This document shows, one piece after another, positions 1 to 11,935 of a stretch of DNA of 64,000 nt. How positions within the stretch are numbered: the stretch's first letter is position 1; each line of letters opens with the position of its first letter. The notes beneath the pieces are model-generated. The model had not been told where the DNA came from, did not search any database, and saw only the letters and a program-made list of their open reading frames with translations. A program made the translations under genes and the position numbers. Source of the stretch: Apostichopus japonicus (Eukaryota; Echinodermata; Holothuroidea; Aspidochirotida; Stichopodidae); assembly GCF_037975245.1 (NCBI RefSeq), contig NC_092568.1, positions 33,822,501-33,886,500 of the forward strand, written 5' to 3'.

Positions 1-671
1 AGGCAATTTTCTATGTGTTTTTCAATGGTTAAACTGATATTATTATGATCATTATTATTGTAACGACTCTCCCAATAATTACAACCGATTTGGAAGGGTT
101 ATAACACGGCAAATGATTGTATGTTATCGGCATGCGATGTAATAACCAACGCATGCCTATATGATATGCACATTAACATGTTCAACGCGCGCGAAGCGCG
201 CGAAAAATTTTGGTAATATTTTTCGGGCAAATCGTTACAGCCCCCCAAATCAAATTGGGCTCCTACGCCTGTGGTAGTAAACATTTAAAACTTCCCGAAA
301 TATTTCATTTGACATGGGTTTCGCTTTGTGTTTCGCTTTTTTATTTAGAAATTTTTATGTAGAAAAAGGGCACATTTTTAATCTGAGGAAAAGTGGGGGG
401 GGCACGTGCCCCCTGTGCCCCCCCCCCGTTTCCGCCGCCCTTGAATTTCACATTCCGTTTAAGGAGTAAGTATAGCCTGGAAAAGCTTCCCAAAACGTTT
501 AAAGGATACTTAGAAACTATTGTCAGAGACGTTTCACGTAATACACTAACTTGAAAATGAAGAATTGCACACAATTTTCCGTAGTCTGTGTGCTTCATAA
601 GAGTTCCGACTTAACAGATTACGCCACTGGAACTATTATCTTTGCAACTGCACGTGTTCACATTTCATCAT

Positions 672-1200
672 ATCCCTTGTCTATTTTATACATTGTAGAA
701 AATGGTGGGGGTTCTTTTAAAATAAATAGGACCAATATATCACCCTTTCAGCAGCCGGCTCTCGTTGCCCACCCTACCACAACAACCCTCTTTATGACAC
801 CATCCATGTCACCCAAGAAAAACATACTAAACACTTATATAAATCCGCCCATAACCCATACAAATTCCTTGTCTATTTTATACATTGCAACAAAACGATG
901 GCGTTCTTTTTAAATTAATAAGATCAATATACTACCTCGTTCAACAGCCTGCTCTCCTTGCCCTCTATATACCACCTGAGTCCCCTCATCATATCCGACT
1001 CCATCCATGTCACTCAAGAAAAACATACTAAAACACGTGATGATGTAGATACCTGCGTATACGGTTACCCATGCAAATTCCTTGTCTATTTTATACATTA
1101 TAGTATAAACGTGGACGTTTTTTTTAAAATCGATAAGACCTATGTACCACCCACCCTTCGATCATTTTCTTCTATCGTAAGGTTATTCCATCTACACCCC
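672..1200. repeat. tandem repeat, about 200-bp unit, 3 degenerate copies
   Basis: The phrase CTTGTCTATTTTATACATT recurs near 677, 872 and 1081. Each copy is followed by an A-rich tract, a GTTCTTTT-like run and a line about rcCAATATAYCACC. The spacing of 195-210 bp and partial divergence indicate an old three-copy tandem array. Weak open frames across it are by-products. Confidence 0.7.
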
Positions 1201-1821
1201 CCACCCCTTCCTCTCCCCGTGTGGCAGTGAACATTCACGGTGTACCCTATGCCTACTACACAAAAGTGAGGAATACTATAGTCTGTGACAGGACGAAACT
1301 TCAAAATTTAGTTCTAGCATAGTCACGAATATGCAATGTGTGACGAATGTCTAAAATTAACTGAAAATGACATGACATAACGACAAATATGTTAACACTA
1401 AAATAACTATGTAAGAAATTTTTCGATCAGCAACAAATATGAGAACTCAAAGTTATATTTAAAATATTGACAACTTTCGGTACAAAAGATCATTTTTTAA
1501 TTGCGTTATACTAAAGTCAAAATGTGAAAATCTGTAGAGCGCGTTTTCTCAAAACTCACATTTTGAACATTCGTCACTACGCCAGAACGGGGACGTCTGT
1601 GTGTAGTGTTCGGTTTCGGAAATATCTGGTATTATTTCCTTCAACGAAGTTTTATAGTAGCCGTTATAAGAGGTTTTGTAGGCTACACCAATAAATTAAA
1701 TGTGTCTGAATTTTCGAAAATTCCCTGACTAACATTATTCATAATAAAATAAAACTGTTAGCAAACTGCTTATCCACTAGAGAGCCTGTGTAATAGAATG
1801 TGTAAGGGTAAGTTGGCCTGA

Positions 1822-1850
1822 CGTTTCGATCCTAGCAGGATCTTCTTCAG
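1822..1850 (-). other. hammerhead-ribozyme-like core motif (possible Penelope-like element remnant)
   Basis: On the minus strand CTGAAGA is followed by a perfect 5-bp hairpin (GATCC, loop TGCTA, GGATC) and then GAAAC. This is the order of the hammerhead core: CUGANGA, stem II, GAAA. One extra A lies between CUGAAGA and the stem, and I could not draw a convincing stem III or stem I. Such motifs are known in Penelope-like retroelements, but no reverse transcriptase is visible nearby. Confidence 0.3.
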
Positions 1851-4139
1851 AGGCTAAAAAAAAAACATTAATTCATCATATACTTCCCTCTACTCGTGCA
1901 ATTTTGACCGGTCTGTATAGGGGTTGAAATAGGGTTTTAAATATATAGGCCTATTGGTTGTCCATGACATTTTGTGCAACATTATGTGTTTTGAAGTGAA
2001 TTTATTCAAATTCTGTAAAAAAATAGGCTTAAAACCTTGAAAAGTGGGGCTGACGGGTTTTGTAGGCCGCGACGTAGAATTCACCTACAAAAGCAATGAT
2101 CCACAGGAGATGCGATGAGGTCGAACATGATGTGTGACTGGTGACAATCTTCAAAAAGATTATGGAAGGGAAAAAACTATTGGGAAATACTTGGTTCTCA
2201 GGCAAATGTGTACATGCATCTGGTTGGTCATTTTCAAGCCCGAGAAGTGCCATTTCCGATGATCTGGGTGGGGGGGGGGTATCAAAACACTCAATTGAGT
2301 GTTCTCAGACCAAGATAACATAGACAAAAATCAAAGCTGGAAGACAGCACGTTTTGTAACTCGTGATTTCCGTAGGCAATCCAGCATAACTGAGATCCCG
2401 AAGACTTTGAAATGGGAACCCCTCATAGAAAGAAGGAAAAGGGCCAGACTCATGCTTTTTTTTCAAATTTGTTTGGTTCAGTTGTCATACAAGTTTATGT
2501 TATATGAAAGAGGACAATAAAAGAAACGCGTACAATGGTGAAAAAAACTGTTCAAACTATCTTTTTCGGTTAAAGAGATATTCAAGTGTAAAAGTTTTAT
2601 CAGATTGTGTAGTAACTGCTGAAATCTGACTAGCTGTGATGTCACATCCTCACATTCCTGAAAAGTCTTTGTTTTTACTCTAAATATTTTGTGAGATTTC
2701 ATGACTTGCAACCAAAAGATAGGCCTATGTCAGGAGATCTCATATTGGTCAAAGGAAGTATTTGAGATTAAACATCTGAAGAATTTTTGATTACATTATT
2801 TTCAAATGTATTAAAAAATGTAAACAATTTTTAAAGAAATATATTCACAAATGTTAAGGAAGTGAGGATGTGACGTCACACCCTCACAGTAAGTCTTTCT
2901 ACACCAGTCGTTTTCAAAGAAATTTTGATATCTTCAAAGTGTCATATCTCAGAGCATGCTACCATGGTAGTTTCTTCACTGTTCTTTTTGTCTTTTTGTG
3001 CTCTTTCATACAAATAGACATGTCAAACACCTGCACCAATCCTATAATGGCCTATAGTTGCAGTCCCAAACGAGACTAATCCCGATCTTGAAACCAGGGA
3101 GACGTGGCCGCTATATTCAAATTCCACATAATCATCGTGCTTTTCAGTATAGTTTCGATTCCAGGCGGACTATGAAAGACTGGAATACGCAATCTTTGAC
3201 CTAGTCTTGAGGTGTTTAAAACTAGATTGTCCACGCATTGTTACTAGCACCACTGCTGCACTGCGTACCAACATTCTCGTTGTGATAACCGAGAGGGGTG
3301 TTGTAACAGACAGTAACAGAAGCAGAAGACTTCCGTAGATCCAACTTGAACTTTGTAGCGTTGGCGAAAGATATATCTTTGGCCTAGTTCCGCGAATTTC
3401 ATCTTTTCTCGATAACACCAGTTGAAGTACGAATTCCGACATAGGCCTATGGGGAGGCTGGTATAAAAATTGGGCAAAAGAAGGCAGAAAAGCATTTCCG
3501 AGTATAGAGTCTAGGTGACAACCAATAACAGAAGAATAACTTCAAGTCAGACTTTCGAAAGGGTTATTCAACTCAAACTTGGATTGACAGAGCATGTCTA
3601 TATCATGACTTTAAAAGCCAAGGAAATATGGTTCGTATGGTTGCCCAAGGCCTAGACTTAAGAAAAGGCATTGTTAACCATTCAATTGTTTTCTCATTTT
3701 GGAATATGTGGCGTTGAAAACAAGTGGTTTGGGGACTAGCTTTCTTGCAGACTCCAAACCTCTGAAGTCAATGACTCCTTCCCATAACCACTGTTGTTCC
3801 TCAGGGCTCAATACTTGGGCCTCTGCTATATAATTTATTAAAATGGTTTTCCATCCTATGTTGTTTTTTTTTATGCTAATATGTATGCTGATACGTAGGT
3901 CTAAGGACTCCAACGTCGTGAAATCTACCATACAAAGTGATTTGTATACAGTAGTATCCATGACTGGTTCATTGTAAATAAGCCGTGTTTGAATGTTAGT
4001 CAAACTAATTAGTCAATCCGGATTTGTAGTAAAAGAAAAGAAAAAAAAATTAACCGTGATGAGGTAAATCTGACACTGTGATTTAAAAATGATCATATTG
4101 AACAGGTCCAAATGTCTACCTATGTTGGTGTGGTAGTTG

Positions 4140-4305
4140 ACTTTTTATACTGCTTATTTGTTTTATATCTGTTTGAATGTATGTAATTTTTTGCATTATG
4201 TATTTATTTTCTTTGTTTGAAAATTTTATGTTCTAGCTTCAAAGAAAAACAATCCTTTGAGATATTGATTTGGATTCTAAATAAACTTGAACTTCAACGT
4301 AAGAA
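4140..4305 (+). repeat. possible LINE 3' end
   Basis: A T-rich stretch ends in a short AATAAACTTGAACTTC tail, the style of tail used by many CR1/L2/Jockey-type LINEs. No reverse transcriptase is visible upstream, so this is a tentative call from the tail alone. Confidence 0.25.
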
Positions 4306-5069
4306 ATGTGTACGTTTGAAGGGGTTACGTCAGAGGCGTGTGACACATGACCATGAAAGACAAGTTATGAAACTTCACCATGCCCAAATCACTATTTAGA
4401 ACTGGATCATAACTATTCATGAAGTTATACCAACCTGTCAGAACTAAAGATGTCCCCAAAACACTACCTCATTGTACATTATATACTGAAAAAATCCACA
4501 TTTAGTGAAAGATTTGAATTATTTAATGGTTTAAATCATTTAAATTTAATGTAAAAATAATTGATTGCCAGTGTCCCCACTTTTCAGTTGCATAATGTCC
4601 GAATTGGGCTCTCCCATTGTTTTAGCAAAGGGTGCTGCTCGAATCTACTTGAAGTTGTTATTGCTCATGCAGGTTGACAACTAAACATTAAGTTCATTCA
4701 TGACTCAGAGATCAAGACAACACATGATCACTGGATAATTTCATAGCCACATGAAAGCATCATGATGCAATATATGGCCTCCATGCATATAATCAGTCAA
4801 GTTTTATGGGATTTTCATATTGGACAAAATATATTAAACTAATTACCTTTAATATGGTTGTACAGGTATAGATTTCTTGGTTTAGTTTACCAACCAATAA
4901 GTAGTTTTGACTGAGAGGTTGATGTCCATATATACTCTTCAGGAGCATTCCACACTAGCATAATCATTCATTTAGGTAAATATCATGAAAGTGGAATAGC
5001 CAAAGAGACATTACCTGCATTGAAATTTTTGTTCATGGTTGACTTATAACTTATTACGTATCGCAACAC

Positions 5070-6658
5070 TTAAAGGGTGTGAAGACTCGCGCACAAAGAA
5101 ACGTCTCATGCCGGTAATCTGACCTAGTTTTGAATGAGGTGTAACAGAAGTGTAGACACCACCATCGATCCCAGAAAATACACATACAGTACAGCTTGCT
5201 ACCGTCGGTAATTAGACACTAGTGTACAGTCAATACAAACAGCTGCGGTAAATACCCACAACACAGCGTACTGTACATAGCATCAATGGACATCTCAGGT
5301 CCAGATAAAAGATAACAAGGTATCACATTTCATTACTGTCTCCATTTTGTAGCAACAAGAAGAAAGGTATAGTAAGATGGGGTGAAAAAAAAACGTTTCC
5401 TTAAAGTTTAACATAAAACTCGTTAGGTAGATGCTTAGGTAGATATTTTAGCATTGTCAGTTGACAAATGGGAATACCTTCCTAAATAGCCATAATAAAA
5501 ATTTCAATCACAATGAGTAAAGGAGAAATTCCAGAAAAGGGGTGGTTGTTTTTTACCCCGGCTGTTAGTCATTTTTGGGGTAAAAAAAAATCCTGCTGGG
5601 GTAAAAAAAGTCCACACTGTTAAAACAACATACTACCAAAGAAAATGTGCAAAACCACCAGAAATATTTTCAGCACACCTTAGAAAAGCTTTATTTGGGC
5701 ATTATCAATCGAGTTCTGCATGAATTAACCTATTGCCAAACAATAAACTCCGGGAAACACACCCCACCTTCCGAGACTACAGTAGGCAAGATTCTATCAA
5801 GACTGTTTAATACCCCCTAAAACATTATTGACCATGTTTTAAGAGTTTTATTCTATATATTAGTATCACATCCAGCTGTGGGGTTGGGACTTAGGGTAGA
5901 GATTAATTTAGGACTCTAAAAATAACAAGATAACCATATATACAGCAGACATATATTGTGTTAGGCTATAACACTAGGCTAACATAGCAATAACTTAGGT
6001 TAAGAACAGGCAACAGTTAGTTATAAAAATGTAAATTATTATATTGGTAGAAATTAGAGGAGCATAGATGTACTCCCTGTGTCAATCATACAGCAATTCT
6101 AACATTCTGTGATAAATATAAACCATTTTTGGAGGAAATTAGGACTGGTCTTTTTTTATACCCCAAACGGACACTAAACCCTGGGGTAAAAAAAACCCAC
6201 GTCATTCGAGAAAAATGTCAGATCGTGCGGGTAATTACATTACTGATTCATGTAGGTACACCTCTTGTTATCATAACCAAGAAACAAAAACCTCTATATC
6301 AGTTCTAATATTTTTGCGGGATAAAGTTAAAGGACAGCTAGTGTTCAGAACTTAAATATTTGCTATTTTTAGAGTATGGGAAAAATCGGCGCTAAAAGTA
6401 TCGGAACGCCGATGGAAAAGAATAGTAACAATCAATAAAGTATATCCGAATTGACTTGGGCACCATGGTTTTCACATACACCATACAAAAATGTGTTTCT
6501 ATTTCTCACGACTTGTAGTGGGGGTGGGTTTTTTTTTACCCCAACTACTGTACCCTGTGGTTTTTTTTTACCCCGTCTTACTATAATTTGCAAGCAACGG
6601 AAAGTTAACTTTTTCAGAGCGCGGCATGCGGTTTAGGGCGAGTCTTCAATGCCTTTAA
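5070..6658 (+). mobile_element. TTAA-flanked MITE (copy A), interrupted by a second MITE
   Basis: The element begins TTAAAGGGTGTGAAGACTCG and ends in the reverse complement of TTAAAGGCATTGAAGACTCG, so the termini are imperfect inverted repeats flanked by TTAA. It matches a 373-bp relative at 42052-42424 over both ends. After removing the inserted block at 5370-6583 and its TA duplication, copy A is also 373 bp. TTAA targets are typical of piggyBac-type elements, but no transposase is present and the termini are not those of canonical piggyBac, so superfamily is inferred only. Confidence 0.75.
5370..6583. mobile_element. nested MITE with TA target duplication
   Basis: The insert has inverted ends TAGTAAGAYGGGGTRAAAAA (left TAGTAAGATGGGG, right CCCCGTCTTACTA) and is flanked by TA on both sides. 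Inside it are further GGGGTAAAAAAA motifs in both orientations near 5575, 5600, 6150, 6185 and 6530. It has no long open frame, so it is non-autonomous. The TA duplication suggests a Tc1/mariner-type mobiliser. The empty site is visible in the related MITE near 42345. Confidence 0.7.
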
Positions 6659-6856
6659 TATCTGACCTTGTTCATCATACTTGAGTTATTCAGTCGACCC
6701 TTGCAGTATAACCTTAAACCTACAACTTGGATTAAATTCTGCAAGGTCTCTAATTTTTGCACAAAATGGTCATAATTAAATAATTTGTAATCATAAATCA
6801 TTGATATATAATGACAGTATTGTAGTGGCTGGCATAGAATCATTTTTCTGGTATCA

Positions 6857-7050
6857 TTTCTATGCAAAATAGTCAATTGGCTATGCAAGTATACAGTTGC
6901 ATAGTAGTTGTGTTTACGTAGGAACCATCATAATTTGATAAGAGAGAAGATCAAAGCCTTCAAAACCATCATGCAATACTTGGACACTAGATTTCTTCCC
7001 TTGGATTCCACACTTTCTTGCTGTCCTACTCACAAATTACTGCCTTAACT
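6857..7050. repeat. dispersed repeat related to 33657-33830
   Basis: The two stretches share GCTATGCAAGT, TTGCATAG/ATGCATAG, AGCCTTCAAAAC and a C-rich end in the same order and spacing, with about 70 percent identity by eye. I do not recognise the family. Confidence 0.5.
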
Positions 7051-7512
7051 TCGAAAACCTTCAGTACTGTGTACAGAAACTTTCTTTCAAACTCGATATT
7101 TTGTAATCTAATTAGCTTTACAACATTAAGGGTAGTCATTTCTTTCCTCACATGACTCTTTCACCTGATCATGATAAGCCTCATCAAATGCCTTTCTTAG
7201 GGAATATTTCTACCCTATATAATTTCTTAGATCAGACTTTTCTTCATTGAGCCGACTTTGTCATTTATATCGCCTTACCCGTGGAAATGTTATCAACTTT
7301 AGCAGTTTCTAACTGCTTTCATCATACCGTGATAAGGATCAGCGAATAAACAAGATTCTTGCTGGTTATACTTTTGAAGTTGTGATTGCAATATATATTG
7401 CCCTGCAGTTATCATTTACTAGTCTGCAAGTTTCGAAAGCCCTCTTCAGAAGCTGTTAGAGATCTGTTTTCAATTTTTTTTTAAAATATTAAAAAACAAA
7501 AAATTGTATTTA

Positions 7513-7615
7513 TTTATTTGCAGGTACCTACCTGTACACTAACCACCTCGGACAGCATCTGTTAGCTAGATCTGTTATTTGCAGGTACATACCTGTACAC
7601 TAACCACCTCCAGCA
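7513..7615. repeat. duplicated 61-bp segment
   Basis: The phrase TTTGCAGGTACMTACCTGTA followed by CACTAACCACCTC occurs twice, 61 bp apart. The TTTGCAG in each copy resembles a splice acceptor, so a 5' UTR exon of the downstream transporter gene could start here. That is conjecture. Confidence 0.45.
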
Positions 7616-7700
7616 CATATTAGTATGCATATCTAAAGGAGATCAATTCTGACGAAAAATCCACTCGAGGCAGTGATGACATCAAGGCCAGTGGCAGATC

Positions 7701-10700
7701 ATGGCACTTCTTGGACTTACTTCGTATGAAAATTGGATCATATTTCTACTGTACATTATTGTATCAATCAACCATGGTAAGATTGGATCATATTGGATCA
7801 TATTTATACTTATTATACATATTTATTATTGTTTCTTATTCTATCAAACCATGGTAAGATTGGATCATATTTATATTGTGTACATCATTGTATTAATCAA
7901 CCATGGTAAGAAGATTATGTCAGACAAGTTGGCATTAAGTTTGAGTTAAATTTGGGTCACATATTTTAACATTTTAGGGGTGGACTATACCTTATCAATT
8001 AGAAATTTTGAGTGTATGTATATATGAAACAATGTAATGGAGAAACGTGATGAAAGTTCTCAAATAATGAGATTGCTTGGTAGTTTAATATGGTATATAT
8101 AATTTGTTAACAGTTTTGTACACTCACACAGAATAGTGATCAACAGTTGATCCCAATATCTGAAAATGGTAAATTGTTTAGAGTTTCAAAGTATGGTGAC
8201 TAGTGTCCTTCCTGGACTCTGTGACTCTCAAATTGTTTGAATTCCGTGCTAGTCAAACATTTCTCTGATGTTTTCAGATTTGTTAATAATTTCCCAGACA
8301 GTTTTTACATTGTTCCTGTGTTGGCTTTCTAACCCTTGGTAATTTACTAAACTAAAAGTATAATGTGTACTGTATGTGTGTATTTATCCAACACAGCCAT
8401 ACTAACAACTGCATCCCAGGATGGGAAGAAGTACAAGTTTGATGCCACATCAGCGGTGCTCTTAGCCGAGATACTGAAGTTAGCTACCGCATGTGCGCTA
8501 TTCATATTTTGGGATAAGTGAGTGATGGCGTCTTTGACTTTCTTTAAACTTCTTGAAAGCTTGTCATGAATTTTAGGAGTCAGCTACTTAAAAAAAGAAA
8601 AGAAAAAAAAAAGAAGATGAAATGTTGTAAAAGCTATGAAACATGAAACAGGAGATGTTTATAATAATTTTGTAAGAGGTTTTCAGCAAATATTATGGAG
8701 CAAATACAATACATGTTGCTCAAATTTAAGATTAAACTTTTATTCAAGGTATATTTTGTATAGATATTTCAGAGAATTACGACATGGCATGAAAATACTG
8801 TTTACACAATTATAAGTATCATTCATCATTTTATATTCTTCACCTTTCGTACATTTCTTCTTACGATCTTCGCAGAAATTCATTTCGGAATCTACTCTAC
8901 GAAGTGTCAAGTCATAAGAAAGGTAAGGATTATAATAGAAGATAAGATTTGAAATAATAGTAAGTTATTTCCATACAATTGGAATGTGAAAAATTTGAAG
9001 ATTTGCTTCCATATTTATTCAAATTTAATTGAATTCAATCTAATTTCATTGTATTTCAATCAATCATATATCAATCAAGTTAAAAGCGATATATGCATGC
9101 ATGGTCATTAAGGTATGTTTTATTTTTTTATTTTTATAAATCAAGGTGAATATCTTAAAATTGAAATTAGCCTAGGATCAAATTTGAATTTGCTAATGAT
9201 ATAGGTGATACGATGGAGAAAGCAACATACTCATAAGAGTGTAAGATATTTACTGCAGTTTCAGGTTTAGTGGGAGAGGAACATACGGTACCGTACATCA
9301 AATTGAGTAACTTCCTGTCCTCTTCACTCAATTCCCTTCACCTTGTCCTCCATCCCACCCTATCCCATGCCCCTTCTAGTAATCAAAATCACTCTGGCCT
9401 CTAACAATAGCAGTGCTGATCTCTTACCTCTTTTCCCTACAATACCTTGTCATGTCATTTATATTGCATACTGTGTGGGATGGTCCAGTTATAAATACAA
9501 TATTTAGATGTAATGCATACCCCCCCCCCACCTTCCTCCTCTTCTTTCTCCTCCTTCCAAAGGTTTAGGATACAGGTATACTTCATGCATACATATAGGA
9601 TGTATGTATACTTCTTGCATGTACATATATGGGATACATGTATTATACTTCATGCTTACATATAGGATACAGGTATACTTCATGCAAACATATAGGATAC
9701 AGGTATAATACTTCATGTATACACTTAGGATACATGTATTATACTTCATGCTTACATATAGGATACAGGTATACTTCATGCAAACATATAGGATACAGGT
9801 ATAATACTTCATGTAATACATATAGGATACAGGTATTAAACTTCATGCTTACATATAGGATACATGTATTATACTTCATGCATATATAGGATACATGCAT
9901 TTTACTTCATGCATACATATAGGATACAGGTATTTAGTATACTTCATGCATACATATAGGATACATGTATTTTACTTCCTTCATACATATGGGATACAGG
10001 TATACTACTTCATGCATGCATATGGGATACAGGTCTTATATTTCATGCACACATACTGTATGGGATACAGGTATTATACTTCATGCATACATATGGGATG
10101 CATGTATTATACTTCTTGCATACATATGGGATACAGGTCTTATACTTCATGCAAACATATAGGATACAGGTATTATACTTCATGCAAACATATAGGATAC
10201 AGGTATTATACTTCATGCCTACATATGGGATGCATGCATGTATTATACTTCTTGCATACATATAGGACACAGGTGTTATACTTCATGCACACATATAGGA
10301 TACAGGTGTTATACTTCTTGTATACATGTAGGATGCAGGTATTATACTTCATGCATACATATACTTTTTTTAGTACTACCAAATGAAGGAGATTAAGATT
10401 GCTGTTAAAAATGTTACACAGCTCTTGCAATAAAGGATAGGTCTGTCGTAGTGAAAATGGATTGTTTTTTGTAATAATGAAAGAGAAACACATTCTAAGC
10501 GTTCCTTTCATTTCTCAGATATTAGTAGTTGAAACTATATTGTAACTTGAACTTTTGTCATATCTACACACTGACATTTCAAATTTTCTTGTAATGTTTT
10601 TACCCAAAGTTGATATCAAACTTTCTACATCACATCACTTTTGCTGATCATGTTGTAGACCTACCATGTGACCTGCACTCTTGTGAAATTATCATCAAAT

Positions 10701-11935
10701 TTCATTCTTCATTCCTTTTTGTTTTTCCGGCAGTCATGGCATTGTACAGCATCCCAGCATTCCTTTATTCGCTTAGCAATAACCTGTCCTTCATCAACCT
10801 CAGCCTCCATGATCCAACGACATTTATCATCATGATGCAGCTAAGAATTGTTCTAACAGGAGTCATATACCAAGTGAGTCCACCTGCCGTAAGTTGACTT
10901 CATGATTCTTTTCATGAATGTACTGTACCTTACTTCATTATAGCAACAGTGCTGAATAGAATGGTTCTCCATCAGTTCAGTTCAGTTTAGTTCAGTTAAT
11001 TTATTTCGCAAATATACATAGACATACAAAGCAGTGCAGTAATGGTATATACAGGATACTAGAAAAAAACATAAAATGTTTATCAAAGCTAGTAACCCTA
11101 AAGAAAAAGAAAGAAAGTAACAGAACAAAGTAAGAAAGAAAAAACAAAATTGTACGAAACAAAATTGACAATAATATCAATCAAGCCATAGTCAAGTCAG
11201 CCTATACATCATATTGACATGACCAGCACCTTCTTTGCAACATGGTAACACAGAAAGTCAAAATTCCCTGTTAGAACAGCAATCTTTCATTTTTTTTTTC
11301 ATTATCCGTTTCAGATTCTCTTCCAAAAGAAACTCAGTTGGTTACAATGGATTTCACTCATCGTTCTCACCTGCGGTTGCATAATCAAGCATTTGGATTT
11401 CTCGGCCGAGGAGGACACCATCACCAGCATCTATAATTTTCCCTTCACGATAGGCCTCGTCTTCTTACTTCTGCAATCGTGCATGGCGTTGTTTGCCGGG
11501 ATTTACACGGAATATCTCCTCAAGGGCAAGAAGGAAGACGTCAACATTTGGATTCAGAACATCTACATGTACGTTCATTCCATTTTTTGGAACTTCGTCT
11601 TTGCTGTCGTAGCGGCCAACTTCTTAGACGACCACTTTTGGAAAACTGAAGAATCGATCTTTCAGCCCAAAGTTCTCGCCATCGTCTTTAATTATTTATG
11701 TTTCGGTATTGTCACCAGCATCTTCTTGAAGATGCTTAACTCTATCGTGAAGAGTTTTGCGATCGCCATCGAGATGGTGCTGATGCCCGTCTTGGGTCAT
11801 TTCCTGTTTGGCGTCCCTGTAAGTGTTTCCACAGTTCTATCCATCGTTCTAGTCATCATTGCCGTTCAAATTTATTCGAGAAATCCTGTGAGCAACCAAC
11901 CATCGCTGCCTCGAACAAGAAAGGACAGTAACTGA
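7701..11935 (+). CDS. nucleotide-sugar transporter, SLC35A family (A4/A5-like)
   Basis: Probable Golgi/ER multipass antiporter that moves a nucleotide sugar into the lumen for glycosylation. Five exons join in frame with GT-AG introns: 7701-7776, 8397-8517, 8876-8922, 10734-10873 and 11315-11935, giving 334 aa, the usual family length. The start is the first ATG of exon 1, just before the first membrane segment. Family features are the lysine-rich hydrophilic turn followed by LLAEILKLATA, the SIPAFLYSLSNNL and TTFIIMMQLRIVLTG stretches typical of SLC35A pores, a KKLSWLQW loop, and a C-terminal hydrophobic half with FGIVTSIFLKMLNSIVKSFA. About ten hydrophobic segments are visible. Intron 3 holds a 33-bp minisatellite. 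The exon 1 donor lies in a three-copy repeat. Substrate cannot be deduced, and I cannot separate SLC35A4 from SLC35A5 or an invertebrate-specific paralogue by eye. Confidence 0.88.
7732..7925 (+). repeat. three-copy repeat containing the transporter exon 1 splice donor
   Basis: The sequence TTGGATCATATTT...CAACCATGGTAAG occurs three times, with the donor (CATG|GTAAG) at 7777, near 7854 and near 7905. The first copy carries the true exon end, because only that junction gives the natural read-through into exon 2 (histidine then alanine). The repeat unit is 50 to 77 bp. Confidence 0.75.
9565..10370. repeat. 33-bp minisatellite in transporter intron 3
   Basis: About 24 imperfect copies of a 33-bp unit built around TACTTCATGCATACATAT and AGGATACAGGTAT. 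Because the unit length is a multiple of three, long open frames arise on both strands; they encode a low-complexity repeat and are not genes. Confidence 0.92.
10972..11200 (-). repeat. LINE-type 3' tail, minus strand (inferred)
   Basis: On the minus strand AT-rich DNA ends in GAAATAAATTAACTGAAC and a short repeated TGAAC tail, typical of L2/CR1-type elements whose 3' ends carry such microsatellites. No coding part of the element is visible. Confidence 0.3.

Larger units (their letters stand above)
1..7700. other. gene-free 5' flank rich in repeats
   Basis: I find no exon here that joins into a recognisable protein. The stretch contains a GC-rich palindrome near 190-207, a three-copy 200-bp tandem repeat, a hammerhead-like motif near 1822-1850, an inverted pair near 2630/2880, a LINE-like 3' tail near 4290, a MITE pair at 5070-6658, a dispersed repeat near 6857-7050 and a duplicated segment near 7513-7615. 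The short open frames are not supported by codon pattern or homology. Confidence 0.6.

Noticed and set aside
3674-4003. 109-codon minus-strand frame
   Set aside because: No recognisable domain or splice context; it lies in repeat-rich gene-free DNA. Kept only as a low-level possibility of transposon debris.
9504-10511. Overlapping open frames with MHTYRIQVLYF-like repeats
   Set aside because: By-products of the 33-bp minisatellite in an intron.
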